The notes under the pieces were generated by a model, which had not been told where the DNA came from, made no database searches, and saw only the letters and a list, made by a program, of their open reading frames with translations. A program made the position numbers and the translations under genes. From Coriobacteriaceae bacterium (GTDB lineage: Bacteria > Actinomycetota > Coriobacteriia > Coriobacteriales > Coriobacteriaceae), in assembly GCA_902364645.1 (NCBI GenBank), contig CABJEP010000024.1:1-17795 (forward strand): 17,795 nt of DNA, written 5' to 3'. Positions 14,522 to 17,795 of the stretch are shown in pieces; positions within the stretch are counted from its first letter, which is position 1, and every line of letters starts with the position of its first letter.

Positions 14522-15033
14522 TGGCGGACACGAAGCGGGGAGCGCATCCGTTCGCGCCGCTCGTGCTCGATGATGCCGGTTCGCTCGAAGATATGGCCGC
14601 GGCCGTGATGCGCCTGCACAGTACGCTGATGACGGTCGGGCGCTGCTATACAACCGACGCCACAGGCGACCGGGCCGCGCTTGAGCTTGGACGCGTCGAG
14701 TCCGTGCTTGCGGGTGCATTCTGTACGATATTCGGTCAATCGCCGGCCGATCGCTTCGCAGACATCTTTGACCAGGTCACCTACGTGGCCGAGCACATGG
14801 TCAAGGACCACATCTTTGAAGACGGTAACAAACGAACCAGCCTTGTCTTTGCGTTGTCCGTCTTAAGGTTCGCAGGCACTCCGGTCGTGCTGTCTGACAG
14901 CCCCGAACCAAAAGACAACCAGTACTACGCCTGGATCCAGGACCTCGTTTCCAGTCGCCGCACGAACAGCGAGATAGCCGAAGAGCTGCGCTGCGGATTC
15001 GTTGCGGGCACTGGCGATCTGTCGCTCGTATAG
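14518..15033 (+). CDS. Doc/Fic-family toxin
   Basis: 171 residues with the Fic-fold active-site loop HIFEDGNKR at 98-106, which is of Doc type (HxFxDxNKR) rather than the HPFxxGNGR of AMPylating Fic proteins. Doc toxins phosphorylate EF-Tu and stop translation. Upstream helix VTYVAEHMVKD and downstream TSLVFALSVLRFAG fit the fold. ATG 14518 is chosen because it overlaps the small gene's stop; an in-frame extension to 14374 is possible but has no ribosome site. Doc is normally about 125 residues, so there are about 45 extra, mostly at the N-terminus. A second toxin at the end of the DUF3990/XRE operon is unusual. Codon use is GC-rich. Confidence 0.85.
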   Translation: MMADTKRGAHPFAPLVLDDAGSLEDMAAAVMRLHSTLMTVGRCYTTDATGDRAALELGRVESVLAGAFCTIFGQSPADRFADIFDQVTYVAEHMVKDHIFEDGNKRTSLVFALSVLRFAGTPVVLSDSPEPKDNQYYAWIQDLVSSRRTNSEIAEELRCGFVAGTGDLSLV

Positions 15034-15078
15034 AATCTAAGCATCCGCACGCCGGTTAATGAATTGATTGGACACCAC

Positions 15079-15867
15079 ATGGAACTCCCTAGCTCCCTGT
15101 GCAGTAATGTGTACGACTTCGCGTTTTGCCCCGAGCCCTGCTACGACCGCCTGGTCGATCTCGCCGACCCCGAGGACTGGGGTCCCGGCAACCGCATCCT
15201 CAAAAACTACCTGTCGTTTTCGTTTAGCCGCGCGGTGTTCCTGACCGAGCGCGATGTGGACCAGACCGCCCCGTCCAACTTGCCGCTGGTGTTCGACGAG
15301 GACCGCCGCCTGTTCAACACCGGCCTGTACACGCGCCGCTACGAGACCATCTACGGCCTGTTTGAGCCCAACACCAAGCCCGACGCGCGCCAGCGCTGGT
15401 TTTTGAAGGGCTTCTTTAAGGAGAGCGACCCCATGCTGGTCTCGTTTGAGTACTTGCCGTGCCGCGTGCGCTTTGCCGAGGACCCCTCCGAGCTGGTCTT
15501 TGACTACCGCCTGCCCATCCGCTCCAACATCGACCACATTCTGGGCGACGAGGAAAACCTCACGCGTATTCCCGCTAGCCTGATGGGGGAGAGCAACTCG
15601 CTGCTGCTGCGCCGCGCCTTTGAGGGAACCGTCGTCGAGGCCGCCCGACGCGCCGCCGCCAATTACACGCTCGCCGTGCCGCAATTCTACGGCGGCCGGA
15701 TCCAGCTGCTCTTGCCGCTGTGCCTGACCGGCGACAAGCCCGAGCTGGCGTTGACCATCCAGCGCGAGGACGGTTTCTACGCCGCACGCACCTGCCTCAC
15801 GCTCGACATGGCTTACAACAACGCGCGACTTATCTGCCGTCCCGAGACCTCGTGGATTAAACGATAA
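15079..15867 (+). CDS. DUF3825 domain-containing protein
   Basis: 262 residues matching my recollection of DUF3825, a bacterial domain of unknown biochemical role. Characteristic stretches are FDEDRRLFNTGLYTRRYETI near the first third, RWFLKGFF, DYRLPIRSNIDHIL in the middle and QLLLPLCLTG near the C-terminus. Soluble, no signal. ATG 15079 is preferred to a TTG at 15064, neither having a strong ribosome site. Strong GC third-position bias marks it as core-genome-like, in contrast to the island genes. It is separated from Doc by 45 bp and followed by the tRNA region, so it is probably an independent unit. Confidence 0.8.
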   Translation: MELPSSLCSNVYDFAFCPEPCYDRLVDLADPEDWGPGNRILKNYLSFSFSRAVFLTERDVDQTAPSNLPLVFDEDRRLFNTGLYTRRYETIYGLFEPNTKPDARQRWFLKGFFKESDPMLVSFEYLPCRVRFAEDPSELVFDYRLPIRSNIDHILGDEENLTRIPASLMGESNSLLLRRAFEGTVVEAARRAAANYTLAVPQFYGGRIQLLLPLCLTGDKPELALTIQREDGFYAARTCLTLDMAYNNARLICRPETSWIKR

Positions 15868-15952
15868 AGGGTGGTTTAGCTGCTGTTTTACCCATTGCTT
15901 TGGTTGCTTTGGCTTGGCTAGCACTCACGAATTTAAAATCGAGGGCAAAAAG

Positions 15953-15980
15953 TTCTTGGTAAACCACGTACGGCTATGAT
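15953..15980 (+). promoter_or_regulatory. Promoter of tRNA-Val
   Basis: TTCTTG (15953-15958), 16-bp spacer, TATGAT (15975-15980), placing transcription start about 15-20 nt before the tRNA. The -10 is close to consensus, the -35 moderate. Confidence 0.55.
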
Positions 15981-16005
15981 AGTATCTCTTTTGCCGAAAG
16001 GCGAC

Positions 16006-16080
16006 GGGCGATTGGCTCAGGGGTAGAGCATATCCTTCACACGGATGGGGTCACAAGTTCGAATCTTGTATCGCCCACCA
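16006..16080 (+). tRNA. tRNA-Val (anticodon CAC)
   Basis: A 75-nt cloverleaf including encoded CCA. Acceptor stem GGGCGAT pairs with ATCGCCC; D arm GGCTCAGGGGTAGAGC; anticodon arm TATCC-TTCACAC-GGATG with anticodon CAC (valine GTG codons); T arm ACAAG-TTCGAAT-CTTGT. The 3' end is a frequent integration site for mobile elements. Confidence 0.95.
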
Positions 16081-16090
16081 TCAAAAGCAC

Positions 16091-16127
16091 AGGTCAGAGG
16101 TATTAAGCCTCTGGCCTTTTTCGTTTT
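16091..16127 (+). terminator. Rho-independent terminator after tRNA-Val
   Basis: A 10-bp stem, AGGTCAGAGG (16091-16100) with CCTCTGGCCT (16108-16117, one G-U pair), 7-nt loop, then TTTTCGTTTT. It lies 11 nt after the tRNA. Confidence 0.85.
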
Positions 16128-16451
16128 GACACCAAGGCTGACACCAAAAACAAATTTCAGTCGTCTAAGGCGTCATTTTTTTATCGCACCCTTTTATTGA
16201 CGCCATTGCCCGTTTTGTATAAAACGCATGCGTATTTTCATTGAATTCCCCATGTGATCCGAGCGCAAATGTGGAGACAGGGACCAGATGTCCAGAGCGT
16301 CTTCCAGCGGATTTCTATCACACGACGGTTTTTCGGCGGAACTCGTCAAGCTTTTGGTTTGCTTCCGGTACTTACACGCATGATGCCCCGGTAGATAATC
16401 GGCCATGTCCGCAATCCGCATGGCCTACGGCCGATACCAGGGGAGGCGCAA
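16128..16451. other. Non-coding stretch after the tRNA, possible attachment-site debris
   Basis: No convincing gene on either strand. GACACCAAGGCTGACACCAA (from 16129) is a short direct repeat of GACACCAA. On the minus strand this reads FGVSLGVKTK, like the final residues of some tyrosine recombinases that end beside a tRNA. TTGACG (16197-16202) and TATAAA (16218-16223), 15 bp apart, could be a weak promoter for the next gene. The remainder (to 16440) shows nothing I can name. Confidence 0.35.
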
Positions 16452-17615
16452 ATGGACGAAATCGTCTGCGCAAACACCGCATTCCGCTACTGGCGCTGCC
16501 CACCGCAAGTGCGCGACCTCTACCCACGCCTGCCAAGCACCGAAGACGGCTGGCGTGCCCTATCCCAAGCCCCTTTCGTAACCGACGTCCTCAAGACCCC
16601 GATCATTACCACGACAGCGCCTGGTGGCGTTAACTACCATTCGGGTTTGCGAACGACAATCCACTGCGAAGACGCTTCGGGGGTGGACAGTACGTTGGAA
16701 ACCACATTGGGCTTTAGGGTAACCAATCCGCTTGCGACGCTATTTACCATGGCGCGCTTTTTGTCTCCCATGGATCTTGTCCTTGCCATGTATGAATTCT
16801 GCGGATGGTTCTCCGTCTTTGAGCCCACCGCCGCTGTCGAAGCAGAGCTGCGCAAGGCCAAAGACACCGCCAAAAATGCCGCCAAAGAGGCCACCACCGA
16901 ATCCCTCTTTGACCTCGATGAAAGCCAGGACGAAGCGCCATGGAAGCGCGTCTATGCGCGCGTAAAGGTCAAGGAACCTGTAAAGGGGCCAAACGGCAAA
17001 AAGAAATCGAAAGAGGTCACCAAGCTAAAGGGCACATCGCTTTGGATGAGAAAGCCGCTCGTCGAGTTACATGAACTTCATGAGTACGCCAAGAAGATGA
17101 AAAGCCGCAAATGGGGCACGAAGTTTTACAACGCCACGCAGATGGTGACGGGTATAGCTGCGTCCCCGCTCGAGGTGGCCGGAATTCTATTGCTGTCGCT
17201 TCCGCGCTTCCGCGGCGGGGCCGGCTTTCGAAACGTCTACGTCAACGACCTTACGCCGCTGACCGCATCCGCGCAGAGTATTGCGGGGCAAAATGTCTGC
17301 TACGGGGATATCGTGATCGTGAATCCGACCATAATGAAGGCGGGCATCGTGGAGCTTCAGGGAGAAGTCATCCATGGGACGGGCGCCGTTCTCGACCACG
17401 ATGTCAAACGCATGACAGCGCTGCAAACCATGGGATATGACGTGTTTCTAGTTACGCACGACATGCTTAACGATGCTGACCAGCTTGATGCGATCGTTAG
17501 AAGTCTTTGTTCGCGCCTGGAATTGCGCTATAGGAACAAAACTGAGGCTCAAAAGACGGCGGAAACGGAGCTACGAGCCAACGTCATGTGCAATTGGCTG
17601 CAAATCGGTTGCTAG
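16452..17615 (+). CDS. AbiEi-like/PD-(D/E)XK-like protein of unknown function
   Basis: 387 residues, start set by GGGGAGG at 16440-16446, 5 nt before the ATG. The N-terminus (ANTAFRYWRCPPQVRDLYPRLP) resembles the start of coriobacterial proteins distantly related to AbiEi-type regulators. A Lys/Ala/Glu-rich charged linker spans about 135-200. The C-terminal 110 residues look like a restriction-endonuclease fold of the Vsr/DUF559 kind: GDIVIVN (D286), VELQGEVIHG (E301, with Q303 where Lys is usual), LDHDVKRMTALQTMGYDVFLV. The Gln may mean altered or lost cleavage. Soluble. It stands alone, with a terminator after it. Family assignment is from motif pattern only; it could be a regulator rather than a nuclease. 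Confidence 0.55.
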   Translation: MDEIVCANTAFRYWRCPPQVRDLYPRLPSTEDGWRALSQAPFVTDVLKTPIITTTAPGGVNYHSGLRTTIHCEDASGVDSTLETTLGFRVTNPLATLFTMARFLSPMDLVLAMYEFCGWFSVFEPTAAVEAELRKAKDTAKNAAKEATTESLFDLDESQDEAPWKRVYARVKVKEPVKGPNGKKKSKEVTKLKGTSLWMRKPLVELHELHEYAKKMKSRKWGTKFYNATQMVTGIAASPLEVAGILLLSLPRFRGGAGFRNVYVNDLTPLTASAQSIAGQNVCYGDIVIVNPTIMKAGIVELQGEVIHGTGAVLDHDVKRMTALQTMGYDVFLVTHDMLNDADQLDAIVRSLCSRLELRYRNKTEAQKTAETELRANVMCNWLQIGC

Positions 17616-17705
17616 ACGGTCGTTTTTCCCGCTCGCTGGCACCCTGGATTAGCCGCTCGGGATGCCTCCGCCACGAAAGCGGGCCATCTACTACTTTTTG
17701 ACCCG

Positions 17706-17793
17706 ACCCCTCGACCACAACCTTTGTTTCGCGAAAACCGCAAGCCGCCTACCTGCGGTTTTTATTTTGCCAGCGGCGGTGTGGTCGAGGGGT
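17706..17793. repeat. 14-bp inverted repeat enclosing a terminator
   Basis: ACCCCTCGACCACA at 17706-17719 and its perfect complement at 17780-17793, separated by 60 nt that contain the terminator hairpin. It could form a long outer stem. The right arm ends 2 bases before the window edge, so further structure may be cut off. Confidence 0.7.
17734..17770 (+). terminator. Rho-independent terminator of the last gene
   Basis: A 9-bp stem, AAAACCGCA (17734-17742) with TGCGGTTTT (17754-17762), 11-nt loop, followed by TTATTTTG. The A-rich left arm suggests it could work in both directions. Confidence 0.85.
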
Positions 17794-17795
17794 GC

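Noticed and set aside
15037..15924. Long minus-strand open frame of 295 codons
   Set aside because: It lies antisense to the DUF3825 gene. Its length reflects GC-rich codon bias, and the product is Val/Gln/Ala-rich with no family features.
16241..16633. Plus-strand frame of 130 codons overlapping the start of the last gene
   Set aside because: Low-complexity Arg/Pro-rich product, no ribosome site, and it conflicts with the well-supported gene from 16452.
1..17795. CRISPR array, rRNA genes, phage structural genes
   Set aside because: No regularly spaced repeats, no rRNA-like sequence and no recognisable virion or replication genes were seen.

Overview
The window looks like chromosome of a gut Actinobacterium of the Coriobacteriia, most like Collinsella. 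This is inferred from GC-rich housekeeping genes with strong G/C third-position bias, an LPKTG surface protein of coriobacterial style, and a DUF3825-type gene. No 16S or marker gene is present, so the assignment is tentative.

Layout. (1) 1-1929: end of a surface-polysaccharide locus, with a 5'-cut dTDP-4-dehydrorhamnose reductase and a UDP-GlcNAc 2-epimerase. (2) About 1986-8224: a visibly AT-richer block with different codon use that looks like an imported accessory or defence island. It holds two copies of a two-gene module, an endonuclease/exonuclease/phosphatase (EEP) family protein plus a small partner. The first copy is damaged (5' truncated, partner shortened and probably frameshifted); the second looks intact. 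Between them lie a small papain/transglutaminase-like protein, a 300-aa unknown paired with a four-helix membrane protein, a dead fragment of UDP-glucose 6-dehydrogenase left from the polysaccharide locus, and a 346-aa protein carrying a HEPN-like RNxxxH motif. (3) 8464-9558: an LPXTG wall-anchored protein, followed by a terminator. (4) 9811-11079: an FRG-domain gene and a broken gene cut by an insertion sequence. (5) 11080-12556: an IS1595-family element with near-perfect 25-bp terminal inverted repeats, a frameshifted transposase, a RelB/DinJ-type antitoxin passenger and a strong hairpin near its left end. Its right end is fused in frame to a beheaded MNT nucleotidyltransferase. (6) 12915-15033: a toxin-antitoxin operon driven from a 53-bp palindrome holding two nested operators and an extended -10. 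Gene order is DUF3990-like ADP-ribosyltransferase toxin, XRE antitoxin, a 61-aa small gene and a Doc/Fic toxin. (7) 15079-17795: a DUF3825 protein, tRNA-Val(CAC) with promoter and terminator, a large protein with a nuclease-like C-terminus, and a terminator nested inside a 14-bp inverted repeat.

The best candidates for an undescribed system are the duplicated EEP-plus-partner module, the 300-aa plus four-helix membrane pair, and the four-gene double-toxin operon with its nested palindromic operator. Functional statements for these are inference from motifs and gene order.
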